Shown here: piece after piece, positions 41,417-49,695 of the stretch
Layout: every line of letters begins with the position of its first letter
Position numbering within the stretch: the first letter of the stretch is position 1
NCBI GenBank assembly: GCA_964504655.1
Contig: CAZDFD010000009.1
Coordinates: forward strand, 1-64,000
Direction: 5' to 3'
Source of the DNA: JANXAZ01 sp964504655
Lineage (GTDB): Bacteria > Pseudomonadota > Alphaproteobacteria > Geminicoccales > Geminicoccaceae
DNA length: 64,000 nucleotides
Notes under the pieces: model-generated
The model's input: only the letters and a program-made list of their open reading frames with translations
Database searches by the model: none
What the model was told of the DNA's origin: nothing
Position numbers and translations under genes: made by a program

Positions 41417-42760
41417 CTATCGTCCGCCGGGTCCGCCACCGAGCGCGCCGACGAGCGCGGGCTCGGGTGGGACGCCATCGCCGGTGCCGCGCCCGAGGCC
41501 GGCCGCGAGCTGGGCGGCGAGCAGGAACAGCCCCGCCTCGAGGGCGAAGACGAGGGCGTAGGCCGGCACCGCCGAGCCGATCGCCCAGCGGCCGAGGTCG
41601 GCCACGACCGTGCCGAGGAAGCCGCCCAGGGCGAAGGCGATCGCCTGGGCGGCGCCCCAGAGGCCCATCCGGACCCCCTCGCCGCCCGCCCTGCCCTCGC
41701 CCGCAAGCGCCATCATCGAGCCGATCGCGGCGATGGCGAAGGTGCCGTTGGCGACACCCAGGGCGAGGACGGCTGCGCGCAGGGGGAAGGGCGGGCCCAG
41801 GGCACCGGCTGCGACCAGGCTCGCGAGCGCCGCTGCCGAGGCGAGGCAGCCGCCGATGGTCCAGAGGCGGAGGGCCGCGGCGCGGCCACCGCCGAGCGTG
41901 CCGGCCACCGCCACGAGGACCATGCCGGCGAGCACGCCCGCGTGCTGGATGCCGGACAGCCGCGTGGTCTCGCCGGGCGAAAGCTCGAAGCGCAGGCCCG
42001 CGAACGGCTCGAGCACGAGGTCCTGGGCGCTGTAGGCGAGCATCGAGAGGAACACGAAGACGGTGAAGCGGCGCGCCCTGTGGTCGGCCCAGACCTCGGC
42101 GAGCGCCACCTTGAAGGAGGGATGCGCGGCGACCGGACCGACCGTCCGATGGCCGGTGGGACCCTCGACGCCGAGCAGCGCCAGGACGCTCACCAGGAAG
42201 GCCACGGCCGAGACCAGCGAGGTGATCAGCACGAGCCGCGCCAGCGAGAAGGGCTCGAGCAGGTGGCCGGCGGTCGCGGCGGTCACCGCGAAGCCCAGGA
42301 TCATCATCATCCAGACGATCGTCGCGGCAGCGGCGCGGCGGCGGTCGTCGACCCGGGCGGCGAGCAGCGCCAGAAGCGAGGTTCCGGCGCTGCCGACGCC
42401 GCCACCGATCAGCAGGAAGGCCAGGACGGCCAGGAGCGTGCCGGGCACGGTCCAGGTGGCGAGCGCCGCGGTCGCGACCGCGGCGAGCGCGCCGCCGAGC
42501 GCCAGGACCGCCATCCCGCCCAGGATCCAGGGCGTGCGGCGCGCGCTCACGTCCGAGCCGTGACCGAAGCAGGGCCGGGCGAGCTGCACCGCGTAGTGCA
42601 GCGCCACGAGCGCCCCGGGCAGCATCGCCGGGAGCAGCAGCTCGACCACCATGACGCGGTTGAGGGTCGAGGTGGTGAGCACGACGATGGCCCCGAGCGC
42701 GCTCTGCACGAGCCCCAGGCGGACGATGCCGAGCCAGCCGAGCGGGGCGGCGGTGCTCAC
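41417..42760 (-). CDS. PucC/BCH-family major facilitator (Bch2/ORF428-like)
   Basis: A 447-residue, twelve-helix membrane protein of the bacteriochlorophyll-delivery/light-harvesting assembly family that includes PucC and LhaA. Typical strings are TLNRVMVVELLLPAMLPGALVALHYAVQ near the start and FVFLSMLAYSAQDLVLEPFAG near residue 205. It lies between bchG and bchP, the position of Bch2/ORF428 in other purple bacteria. The GTG at 42760 overlaps the bchG stop. A second family member, lhaA, is at 55016. The transported or delivered ligand remains unproven. Confidence 0.9.
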   Translation of the reverse strand: MSTAAPLGWLGIVRLGLVQSALGAIVVLTTSTLNRVMVVELLLPAMLPGALVALHYAVQLARPCFGHGSDVSARRTPWILGGMAVLALGGALAAVATAALATWTVPGTLLAVLAFLLIGGGVGSAGTSLLALLAARVDDRRRAAAATIVWMMMILGFAVTAATAGHLLEPFSLARLVLITSLVSAVAFLVSVLALLGVEGPTGHRTVGPVAAHPSFKVALAEVWADHRARRFTVFVFLSMLAYSAQDLVLEPFAGLRFELSPGETTRLSGIQHAGVLAGMVLVAVAGTLGGGRAAALRLWTIGGCLASAAALASLVAAGALGPPFPLRAAVLALGVANGTFAIAAIGSMMALAGEGRAGGEGVRMGLWGAAQAIAFALGGFLGTVVADLGRWAIGSAVPAYALVFALEAGLFLLAAQLAAGLGRGTGDGVPPEPALVGALGGGPGGR

Positions 42761-43641
42761 GCCCGGCCCTCGAGCAGCGGCCGGATCGCGAGCGCCGCGG
42801 TCAGCATGCCGAGCACGTAGAGGCTCGTGCCGGTGGCGTTGTACCAGGGGGCCAGCTCGCGCGGTCGGCGCAGGAGACGGACCATGAGGGCGAGCTGGAC
42901 GGCCACGAGGAGCGCCACGACGAGCGCGTGCGCGGGCCGGCCCCAGGCGAGGAGCAGGGCGATCACGGCGAGCTGGGGGACGGTCATGAACAGACAGGCG
43001 ACCCGGGCGGCGCGCTCGACGCCGAGCCGTGCCGGGAGCGAGCCGATGCCCATGGCCCGATCGCCCTCGACCGACTTGAAGTCGTTGAGGGTCATGATGC
43101 CGTGCGCGCCGATGCTGAACAAGGCGGCCAGGAACAGCACCTCGAGGCTCGGCAGCGCCGCCGCCATGACCGCCGCCCCGGTGATCCAGGGGAGCCCTTC
43201 GTAGCAGGCCGCCACGGCGCTGTTGCCCCACCAGCCGTTGCGCTTGAGGCGGACCGGCGGGGCGCTGTAGGCCCAGGCGAGCAGCAGGCCGAGCGCCGCG
43301 GCGGCGAAGCCCCAGGGACCGAGCGTGGTGGCGACCAGGAGCGAGAGGCCGGTCCAGGCGAGCGCGATGCGGAAGCCCCAGCGGCCGGGGATGCGCCCCG
43401 AGGGGATCGGCCGGTACGGCTCGTTGATCGCGTCGACGTGACGATCGTACCAGTCGTTGGCGGCCTGGCTCGTGGCGCAGACGAGCGGACCTGCGAGCAC
43501 CAGACCGGCCACCGCCGCCGGCCAGCGCTCGGTCAGGGGCACGCCCGAGGAGATCACCCCGCAGCCATAGGCCCACATCGGCGCGAACCAGGTGATCGGC
43601 TTCAGGAGCTCGAGGACGGCGGCCGGCGCGGGACGTTCCAT
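42757..43641 (-). CDS. bchG: Bacteriochlorophyll synthase BchG
   Basis: The 294-residue UbiA-family prenyltransferase esterifies bacteriochlorophyllide a with geranylgeranyl diphosphate. The first Asp-rich site reads CATSQAANDWYDRHVDAINEPYRPIPSGRI at residues 55-84 (DRxxDAxNEP), and the second motif region is TLNDFKSVEGDRAMGIGSLP near residue 183. About eight helices are present. ATG 43641. A PpsR-type box lies 30 nt upstream, and the next gene overlaps by 4 nt. Confidence 0.95.
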   Translation of the reverse strand: MERPAPAAVLELLKPITWFAPMWAYGCGVISSGVPLTERWPAAVAGLVLAGPLVCATSQAANDWYDRHVDAINEPYRPIPSGRIPGRWGFRIALAWTGLSLLVATTLGPWGFAAAALGLLLAWAYSAPPVRLKRNGWWGNSAVAACYEGLPWITGAAVMAAALPSLEVLFLAALFSIGAHGIMTLNDFKSVEGDRAMGIGSLPARLGVERAARVACLFMTVPQLAVIALLLAWGRPAHALVVALLVAVQLALMVRLLRRPRELAPWYNATGTSLYVLGMLTAALAIRPLLEGRA

Positions 43642-43670
43642 GTCAGGATGTAAGGATCGATCGCCGAGAC

Positions 43671-43688
43671 TGTCAATCGAGCTTTACA
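43671..43688. promoter_or_regulatory. TGT-N12-ACA box between ppsR1 and bchG
   Basis: TGTCAATCGAGCTTTACA exactly fits the PpsR/CrtJ consensus and includes the preferred TGTCAA left arm. It begins 30 nt upstream of the bchG start and overlaps the TAA stop of ppsR1 (43684-43686). It probably serves a separate promoter for bchG and the genes below it. Confidence 0.6.
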
Positions 43689-45126
43689 GGGTTTGTCGAT
43701 CACCGATCTCGCTGGCCTCGTCGGAGCCCAGCGCGCCCAGGCCGTAGCGCCGCAGCTTGACGTACAGGCTCTGACGCGAGAGGCCCAGGAGCTCGGCCGC
43801 CGAGGCGCGGTTGTCGCCGGTCATCTCGAGCGCGGTCTCGATGCACAGCCGTTCGATCACGTCGGTGGTCTCGCGCACCAGCTCCTTGAGCGGCACCCGG
43901 CCGACCAGCTCGGCGAGCTGGGCCGCCGAGCGCGGCAGGCCGCGCTCGCTGCGCGCGGTCAGGCCGAGACGGCGGCCGACGTCGCGCAACGCGAAGCCGA
44001 AGCAGGGTCGCTCGCCGGTCGGTACCGCGACGCCGGTGATCTCGACCTCGCTCACCGTGCCGTGCTCGCCGCGCACGGTGGTCGCGAACAGCCGGACGAT
44101 GCCGTGCCGGTTGAGGTTGGCCACGAGCACCGGCAGATCGATTCCCGGCCGGCCGAGCCAGCGCTCGAGGGGCTCCCCCACGGCCTGCGGCTCCGCGGCC
44201 AGCTCGACGAGCTGGAGGAAGGCGGCGTTGGCGGCCTGGATGCGGCCGTCGGGACCGGTCACGACGAAGCCGTCGGGGATGCTCTCGACGACGGTGAGGA
44301 GCCGCGCCCTGCCCTCGGGCAGGGTCACGGGCTGGGCCTCGGTCCGGCTCGGCACGAGGTGGACGAGGAGCAGCGCGCCGGTCCCTTGTGGGAACAGCGA
44401 GGCCGAGACGATCACCTCCTCGGCCTGGTCGACCAGCCGGGCGCGCACGGTGTTGGCGCGGCCGGTGGCGCGGATGCCGGCCAGGAGGGCCTGCACGGTC
44501 AGGGCGCTGTCGACGGCGAACGCCTCGAGGAAGCCGCGTCCGACGATCTCGCCCAGACCCCCGGCGAGCAGCCGGCCGGCCGCCGGGTTCGCCTCGAGCA
44601 CCTTCTGGGTGGTGGCGTCGACGACCAGGATCGCCTCGCCGGACATCTGGAAGAGCAGGCGGTAGCGGGTCTCGATGTGGCGCAGCCGGGCGTAGTCGCG
44701 CTCCATCGCCTGCTGCGCGTCGACCAGCCGCCGCTGCAGGGTGGCGATCGAGCGGAGGTCGCGGCCGAGCGCCACCGTCCGGGCGTCGCGGCCGAGCCGC
44801 ACGACCGTGTAGAGGATCGGCAGGTCGGACTCCTTGCCCAGAGGGTGGTTGACCTGACGCCAGCGGGTGTGCAGCCGGCCCGTCGGCTCCTGGAGGAGCG
44901 CCTCGATCTTGGGGCGGCTCTCGAGCGTGACCGTGTCGATCCACGCCCGTCCGAGCCAGCGCCCGCACCCCAGCCGCACCAGCTCGTCGCTGCTGCAGGC
45001 GAGATCGCGGATCACGCCGTCACGATCGAGCACGAGGGCCACGTCCGCGGCCGCGGCGACGAGCGCGGCAGCCGTTTCGCCGTCGAGATCGCCGAGCGCG
45101 TCCCTCGGGGCGCGGAAGGCGAGCAC
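43684..45126 (-). CDS. ppsR: PpsR/CrtJ-like redox-responsive repressor
   Basis: A 480-residue repressor of photosynthesis genes with three PAS-type regions (about 20-120, 150-250, 270-380), a connecting helix (LVDAQQAMERDYARLRHIETRY) and a Fis-type HTH (TGDNRASAAELLGLSRQSLYVKLRRYGL). A cysteine sits just before the HTH in IERLCIETALEMTGDN, the region of the redox-active cysteine in known PpsR proteins. The frame extends to 45303, but the first 59 residues are unlike PpsR; I chose the GTG at 45126, giving VLAFRAPRDALGD and leaving a 64-nt gap to aerR. Order aerR-ppsR opposite bchF is the standard one. Confidence 0.9.
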   Translation of the reverse strand: MLAFRAPRDALGDLDGETAAALVAAAADVALVLDRDGVIRDLACSSDELVRLGCGRWLGRAWIDTVTLESRPKIEALLQEPTGRLHTRWRQVNHPLGKESDLPILYTVVRLGRDARTVALGRDLRSIATLQRRLVDAQQAMERDYARLRHIETRYRLLFQMSGEAILVVDATTQKVLEANPAAGRLLAGGLGEIVGRGFLEAFAVDSALTVQALLAGIRATGRANTVRARLVDQAEEVIVSASLFPQGTGALLLVHLVPSRTEAQPVTLPEGRARLLTVVESIPDGFVVTGPDGRIQAANAAFLQLVELAAEPQAVGEPLERWLGRPGIDLPVLVANLNRHGIVRLFATTVRGEHGTVSEVEITGVAVPTGERPCFGFALRDVGRRLGLTARSERGLPRSAAQLAELVGRVPLKELVRETTDVIERLCIETALEMTGDNRASAAELLGLSRQSLYVKLRRYGLGALGSDEASEIGDRQTL

Positions 45127-45190
45127 TAGGATCTCGGAGCCATCATGGCGGGGTGGCAGGAGCCCGATCGCAGAGACCCATCGACGACCC

Positions 45191-46075
45191 TCAATCCCGG
45201 TGAACCAGCAGATCGAGCAGGGCGCGCGCCTGGAGGGGCGCCCGGCGGGCGTCGTCGGCGCAGCCGTCGGCACCGACGAGCGCCACCCGCTCGGGGTGGC
45301 CACCGAACACGACGCCGCCCACGAGGACGCCCAGGGCGCGGTTGCGGGAGGCGCGGCGGATCCCGTGGATGGCGCTCGCCACGCTGTCGAGCCGGGTCTC
45401 GGAGCCGGCCGAGATGCCGACGATCGCGAACCACTCGCGATGCACGAGCGCAGGCAGATCCTCGCCCGAGAGCAGTGGCCCGCCGCTCACCAGCCAGCCG
45501 GCCCGGCGGAAGAACTCGGCGGTCATGGCGAGGCCGAAGGAGTGCTGCTCGCCGGGTGCCGTCACGAGCAGGGCGCGCAGGCCGCTCGACGGTGCGACGG
45601 CGTCGCGCTGGAAGGCCGGGCTCAGCTCGTAGAGCAGCTGGTGCAGCCGCCACAGGCCGACGGTGACCTCGGAGAAGGTCCGCCGATCGTCCTCCCACTG
45701 CCGGCCGAGCTCGTGCGCGACCGGCGCCAGCAGATCCAGATAGACGCTCTCGACCGGCACCCCTCGCGCCCGCAGCCGCTCGACGAAGGCCAGGGCCACC
45801 GCCAGGTCGTGATCGACCACGAGGCCGGCGAGCTCGGCCACCTCCTCGACGCTCGGCGGCGGACCCCCGGGCGCGATCGGGCCCGCCCGGCCGTCCTCGG
45901 TCCGGCGGGCCAGGACGAGGCGCGGGATGACCTCGCTCTCGATCACCCGGGCGAGGCAGGCGTGACGGCGGGCCTCGTCGGCCGAATCGATCGGGAGCGG
46001 CGGGGCGAACGGCAGGGGCGAGGCAGGGAGCCGTTGAACCTCGGCATCCGGGCCTTGCTGCGGCAAGTCGGCCAT
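45191..46075 (-). CDS. aerR: AerR/PpaA-type B12-binding regulator
   Basis: The 294-residue protein has a helical cap (about 80-150, with YLDLLAPVAHELGRQWEDDRRTFSEVTVGLW) and a cobalamin-binding Rossmann domain (about 165-290, with ALLVTAPGEQHSFGLAMTAEFFRRAGW and GVLVGGVVF). The GEQHSFGL histidine replaces the usual DxHxxG corrinoid ligand motif. In Rhodobacter, AerR/PpaA carries a light-sensitive B12 and acts as an antirepressor of CrtJ/PpsR. It sits upstream of ppsR1 on the same strand and diverges from bchF. Its N-terminal 25 residues are Pro-rich and not conserved. Confidence 0.9.
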   Translation of the reverse strand: MADLPQQGPDAEVQRLPASPLPFAPPLPIDSADEARRHACLARVIESEVIPRLVLARRTEDGRAGPIAPGGPPPSVEEVAELAGLVVDHDLAVALAFVERLRARGVPVESVYLDLLAPVAHELGRQWEDDRRTFSEVTVGLWRLHQLLYELSPAFQRDAVAPSSGLRALLVTAPGEQHSFGLAMTAEFFRRAGWLVSGGPLLSGEDLPALVHREWFAIVGISAGSETRLDSVASAIHGIRRASRNRALGVLVGGVVFGGHPERVALVGADGCADDARRAPLQARALLDLLVHRD

Positions 46076-46246
46076 GTCGCGGCCTCCCCGATCGACAGGA
46101 ACGGCTTACACCCGATCCGGTCCTTCCCTCAATTCGCTTCCACGCGACCCCGTCACTTTCCCACATGGAGCGAATGTTACGACCTCTCATCGCGTTGGAC
46201 GCGAGAGCACCGCCGTTTCAGCCGGTCTGAGCGCAAGTCGGCACGA

Positions 46247-46280
46247 TGTCAATATATCCTGACGTCAGGACCAATTGACA
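46247..46280. promoter_or_regulatory. 34-bp imperfect palindrome, candidate double PpsR operator of bchF/aerR
   Basis: The left arm TGTCAATATATCCTGAC and the reverse complement of the right arm, TGTCAATTGGTCCTGAC, agree at 14 of 17 bases. Each half contains a TGT-N12-ACR-type box differing from the PpsR consensus by one base (ends in ACG instead of ACA). The central TCCTGACGTCAGGA is perfect. TTGACA at 46275-46280 could be a -35 element, with TAGCTT 16 nt downstream, so binding here would block bchF transcription. Confidence 0.65.
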
Positions 46281-46336
46281 CGGTCCGGGCCGCCGCCTAG
46301 CTTCGCTCGAGGATGGTGCCGGAGGTGGGGAGGCGG

Positions 46337-46855
46337 ATGCCGCACAAGGACGGTCGACGCTCGCGGGGCCGGCCGCTCTACAGCGCCGCCGAGCGGCGCC
46401 GGCGCGACGCCTCGCCCTGGACCGTCGTGCAGGGGGTGCTGGCGCCGCTCCAGTTCCTCGTCTTCCTCGCCAGTCTGGCGCTCGTCGTCCGGTATCTCCT
46501 GACCGGCGAGGGCTTCCTGCCCGCCACCGTCTCGATCGTGCTCAAGACGATCGTTCTGTACGTGATCATGATCACGGGCTCGATCTGGGAGCACGACGTC
46601 TTCGGCAAGTGGCTGTTCGCCCCGTCCTTCTTCTGGGAGGACGTGGTGAGCATGCTCGTCCTGGCGCTCCACACGGCGTATCTGGTCGTGCTCGTCGGCG
46701 ATGGGCTCGGTCCCGTCGGGCAGATGCTGCTCGCGCTGGCAGCCTATGCCGCCTATCTCGTGAACGCCGGCCAGTTCGTCTGGAAGCTGCGCCGGGCCCG
46801 GCTCGAGGGCGGGGTGGCGCCGGTGACCGCGCGCCTCGCGGAGGCCACCGGATGA
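46337..46855 (+). CDS. bchF: Chlorophyllide a 3-vinyl hydratase BchF
   Basis: This 172-residue membrane protein hydrates the vinyl group of ring A on the way to bacteriochlorophyll a. Features are LYSAAERRRRDASPWTVVQG near the start, three or four helices, and the conserved segment GSIWEHDVFGKWLFAPSFFWEDVVSM. The ATG at 46337 follows GGAGGTGGGGAGG, a very strong ribosome site; an earlier start at 46313 lacks one. It begins a plus-strand series of tightly packed genes to hemA. The stop overlaps bchN by 4 nt. Confidence 0.95.
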   Translation: MPHKDGRRSRGRPLYSAAERRRRDASPWTVVQGVLAPLQFLVFLASLALVVRYLLTGEGFLPATVSIVLKTIVLYVIMITGSIWEHDVFGKWLFAPSFFWEDVVSMLVLALHTAYLVVLVGDGLGPVGQMLLALAAYAAYLVNAGQFVWKLRRARLEGGVAPVTARLAEATG

Positions 46856-48111
46856 GCCCGGGCTGCACCGACGCTCCGGTGCGCAGGGAGCGCGGGCAGC
46901 GCGAGGTGTTCTGCGGGCTCACCGGCATCGTCTGGCTGCACCGGAAGCTGCAGGACGCCTTCTTCCTGGTGGTCGGCTCGCGCACCTGCGCGCACCTGCT
47001 GCAGTCGGCCGCCGGTGTCATGATCTTCGCCGAGCCGCGCTTCGCCACCGCGGTCATCGGCGAGCGCGACCTCGCCGGGCGGGCCGACCTCGACGAGGAG
47101 CTCGACCGGGTGGTCGGGCGGCTGCTGGCCCGCCGGCCCGACATCAGGCTGCTCTTCCTCGTGGGCTCCTGCCCCTCGGAGGTGATCAAGCTCGACCTCG
47201 GCCGTGCCGCCGCCCGGCTCGCCCGGATGCACGCCCCGAAGGTCCGGGTGCTGGCCTACTCCGGCAGCGGCATCGAGACCACCTTCACCCAGGGCGAGGA
47301 CGCCTGCCTCGAGGCGCTGGTGCGCAGCCTGCCCGCCGAGCCGGCCGACGCCGCCCCGTCGCTCCTGGTGGCGGGCGCCCTCGCCGACATGGTCGAGGAC
47401 CAGCTCGCCCGGCTGCTCGCCGGCCTCGGCGTCGCACCGGTCCGCTTCCTGCCGCCGCGTCGGTCGGTGGCGCTGCCGCCGGTCGGGCCGCGGACCCGGG
47501 TGCTGCTCGCCCAGCCCTATCTCGGCGCCACGATGCGGGCGCTCGAGGAGCGGGGCGCCCGGCATCTGCCGGCACCCTTCCCGCTCGGGGCCGAGGGCAC
47601 CACCGCCTGGCTCGCCGCCGCCGCCGAGGCCTTCGGCGTGCCCGAGGGTCGCTTCCGGGCGATCACCGAGCCGGGTGCCGAGCGGGCCCGTCGGGCGCTC
47701 GAGCGGCAGCGCCCGCTGCTCGCCGGCAAGCGGATCTTCCTCTTCCCCGACTCCCAGCTCGAGATCCCGCTCGCCCGGGTGCTGCACCGCGAGCTCGGCA
47801 TGCAGCCGCTCGAGGTCGCGACACCCTATCTGCACCGCGGCCATCTGGCACCCGAGCTCGCCCTCCTGCCGCCCGGCACGCCGCTCGTCGAGGGCCAGGA
47901 CGTCGAGGCCCAGCTCGACCGCTGCCGGGCGCTGCTCCCCGACCTCGTGGTGTGCGGGCTCGGCCTCGCCAACCCGCTCGAGGCCCTGGGCCTCACGACC
48001 AAATGGTCGATCGAGCTCGTCTTCACCCCCATCCAGGGCTACGACCAAGCGGCCGATCTGGGCGAGCTGTTCGCCCGGCCGCTGGTGCGTCGGGCCCGGC
48101 TCGTGGCCTGA
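46852..48111 (+). CDS. bchN: Light-independent protochlorophyllide reductase subunit N
   Basis: A 419-residue NifD-like subunit of the dark-operative reductase. The three cysteine ligands of the NB-cluster are seen at C21 (VFCGLTG), C46 (GSRTCAHLLQSA) and C107 (VGSCPSEVIKLDL), each five residues earlier than in the characterised Rhodobacter protein. It pairs with BchB, and electrons come from BchL encoded downstream. The ATG at 46852 overlaps the bchF stop. Confidence 0.97.
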   Translation: MSPGCTDAPVRRERGQREVFCGLTGIVWLHRKLQDAFFLVVGSRTCAHLLQSAAGVMIFAEPRFATAVIGERDLAGRADLDEELDRVVGRLLARRPDIRLLFLVGSCPSEVIKLDLGRAAARLARMHAPKVRVLAYSGSGIETTFTQGEDACLEALVRSLPAEPADAAPSLLVAGALADMVEDQLARLLAGLGVAPVRFLPPRRSVALPPVGPRTRVLLAQPYLGATMRALEERGARHLPAPFPLGAEGTTAWLAAAAEAFGVPEGRFRAITEPGAERARRALERQRPLLAGKRIFLFPDSQLEIPLARVLHRELGMQPLEVATPYLHRGHLAPELALLPPGTPLVEGQDVEAQLDRCRALLPDLVVCGLGLANPLEALGLTTKWSIELVFTPIQGYDQAADLGELFARPLVRRARLVA

Positions 48112-48114
48112 GCC

Positions 48115-49695
48115 GTGGAGCTCACGGTCTGGACCTACGAGGGGCCGCCGCACGTCGGCGCGATGCGGGTCGCGACCGCGCTCGAGGACGTCCACTACGT
48201 CCTGCACGCGCCGCAGGGCGACACCTATGCCGACCTGCTCTTCACGATGATCGAGCGGCGGCCGCGGCGGCCGCCCGTCACCTACACCACCTTCCAGGCA
48301 CGCGATCTCGGCGGCGACACGGCCGAGCTGTTCAAGACGGCCTGCCGGGCCGCCTACGAGCGCTTCCGCCCGAAGGCGCTCCTCGTCGGCGCCTCCTGCA
48401 CGGCCGAGCTGATCCAGGACGATCCGGGCGGGCTGGCCCGGGCGCTCGACCTGCCGGTGCCGGTGATCCCGCTCGAGCTGCCCGCCTACCAGAAGAAGGA
48501 GAGCTGGGGCGCGGCCGAGACCTTCTACCAGCTGGTCCGCGCCCTCGCCGGGACGCACGCCCCCCCGCCGGGCACGGCCCGGCCGGCGCCGGCCGCGGGC
48601 CGGCGGCCGCGCGCCAACCTCCTGGGCCCGACCGCGCTCGGCTTCCGCCACCGCGACGATCCGCTCGAGGTGACGCGGCTGCTCGAGCTCCTGGGCGTGG
48701 AGGTGGCGATCACCGCCCCGCTCGGCGCCACGGTCGCGGAGCTCGCCCGGCTCGGCGAGGCCGACCTCAACGTCGTGCTCTATCCCGAGATCGCGCTGCC
48801 GGCGGCGCGCTTCCTCGAGCGGGCCTTCGGCCAGCCCTTCACCCGCACCGTGCCGATCGGGCTCGGCGCCTGCCGCGACCTCCTGCGCGAGGTGGCCGGG
48901 ATCCTCGGGCTCGACCCGGAGCCGGCGCTGGCGCGGGTCGAGGCGCGGGCGCGCTGGTGGTCGCGCTCGGTCGACAGCACCTATCTCACCGGCAAGCGGG
49001 TGTTCGTGTTCGGCGACGCGAGCCACGCGATCGCCGCCGCGCGGGTGGCGCGCGAGGAGCTCGCCCTCGAGGTCGTGGGGCTCGGCACCTACAGCCGCGA
49101 GCTCGCCCGGGAGGTCCGCGAGGCGGCCCGCGCCATCGGCCTCGAGGCGCTCGTCACCGACGACTATCTCGAGGTCGAGGCCAGGATCGCCGAGCTCGCC
49201 CCCGAGCTCGTGCTCGGCACCCAGATGGAGCGGCACACCGCCAAGCGGCTGGGGATCGCCTGCGCGGTGATCTCCGCCCCGGTCCACGTCCAGGACTTCC
49301 CGGCCCGCTACGCCCCGCAGATGGGGCTCGAGGGCGCCAACGTCCTGTTCGACGGCTGGGTGCACCCGCTGATGATGGGTCTCGAGGAGCATCTCCTGCA
49401 GATGTTCCGCGAGGACTTCGAGTTCCACGACGGCGCCGCGCCGTCGCACCTCGGCACCGCCGGGCCAAGGGGCGGCCAGGAGGGGGCGGGCCGGACGGCG
49501 GCCGGGCAACCGGCGGCCGCGCCGGCCACGGGCGTGGTGCGCTGGGCCCCGGAGGCCGAGAGGGAGCTCCACAAGATTCCGTTCTTCGTCCGCGGCAAGG
49601 CGCGCCGCAACACCGAGCGGTTCGCGCAGGAGCGGGGGCTGCCGCTGATCACCCTCGAGACGCTCTACGATGCCAAGGCGCAGCTCGGCCGCTGA
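48115..49695 (+). CDS. bchB: Light-independent protochlorophyllide reductase subunit B
   Basis: A 526-residue NifK-like partner of BchN. The GTG at 48115 gives MELTVWTYEGPPHVGAMRVA, and Asp36 in LHAPQGDTYADL is the unusual aspartate cluster ligand of this enzyme. Conserved segments GASCTAELIQDDPGG and TPLG-type loops follow. A Gly/Ala/Pro-rich spacer (about residues 455-478) links the core to the conserved C-terminal domain VVRWAPEAERELHKIPFFVRGKARRN. Such a spacer is normal for the family, though its composition varies. The end overlaps bchH by 26 nt if bchH starts at 49670. Confidence 0.97.
   Translation: MELTVWTYEGPPHVGAMRVATALEDVHYVLHAPQGDTYADLLFTMIERRPRRPPVTYTTFQARDLGGDTAELFKTACRAAYERFRPKALLVGASCTAELIQDDPGGLARALDLPVPVIPLELPAYQKKESWGAAETFYQLVRALAGTHAPPPGTARPAPAAGRRPRANLLGPTALGFRHRDDPLEVTRLLELLGVEVAITAPLGATVAELARLGEADLNVVLYPEIALPAARFLERAFGQPFTRTVPIGLGACRDLLREVAGILGLDPEPALARVEARARWWSRSVDSTYLTGKRVFVFGDASHAIAAARVAREELALEVVGLGTYSRELAREVREAARAIGLEALVTDDYLEVEARIAELAPELVLGTQMERHTAKRLGIACAVISAPVHVQDFPARYAPQMGLEGANVLFDGWVHPLMMGLEEHLLQMFREDFEFHDGAAPSHLGTAGPRGGQEGAGRTAAGQPAAAPATGVVRWAPEAERELHKIPFFVRGKARRNTERFAQERGLPLITLETLYDAKAQLGR

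Noticed and set aside
46172..46192. TGT-N12-ACA box near the aerR start
   Set aside because: TGT at 46175 is followed 12 nt later by TCG, not ACA. Other loose TGT/ACA pairs in this region fail the spacing, so only the 34-bp palindrome is reported.
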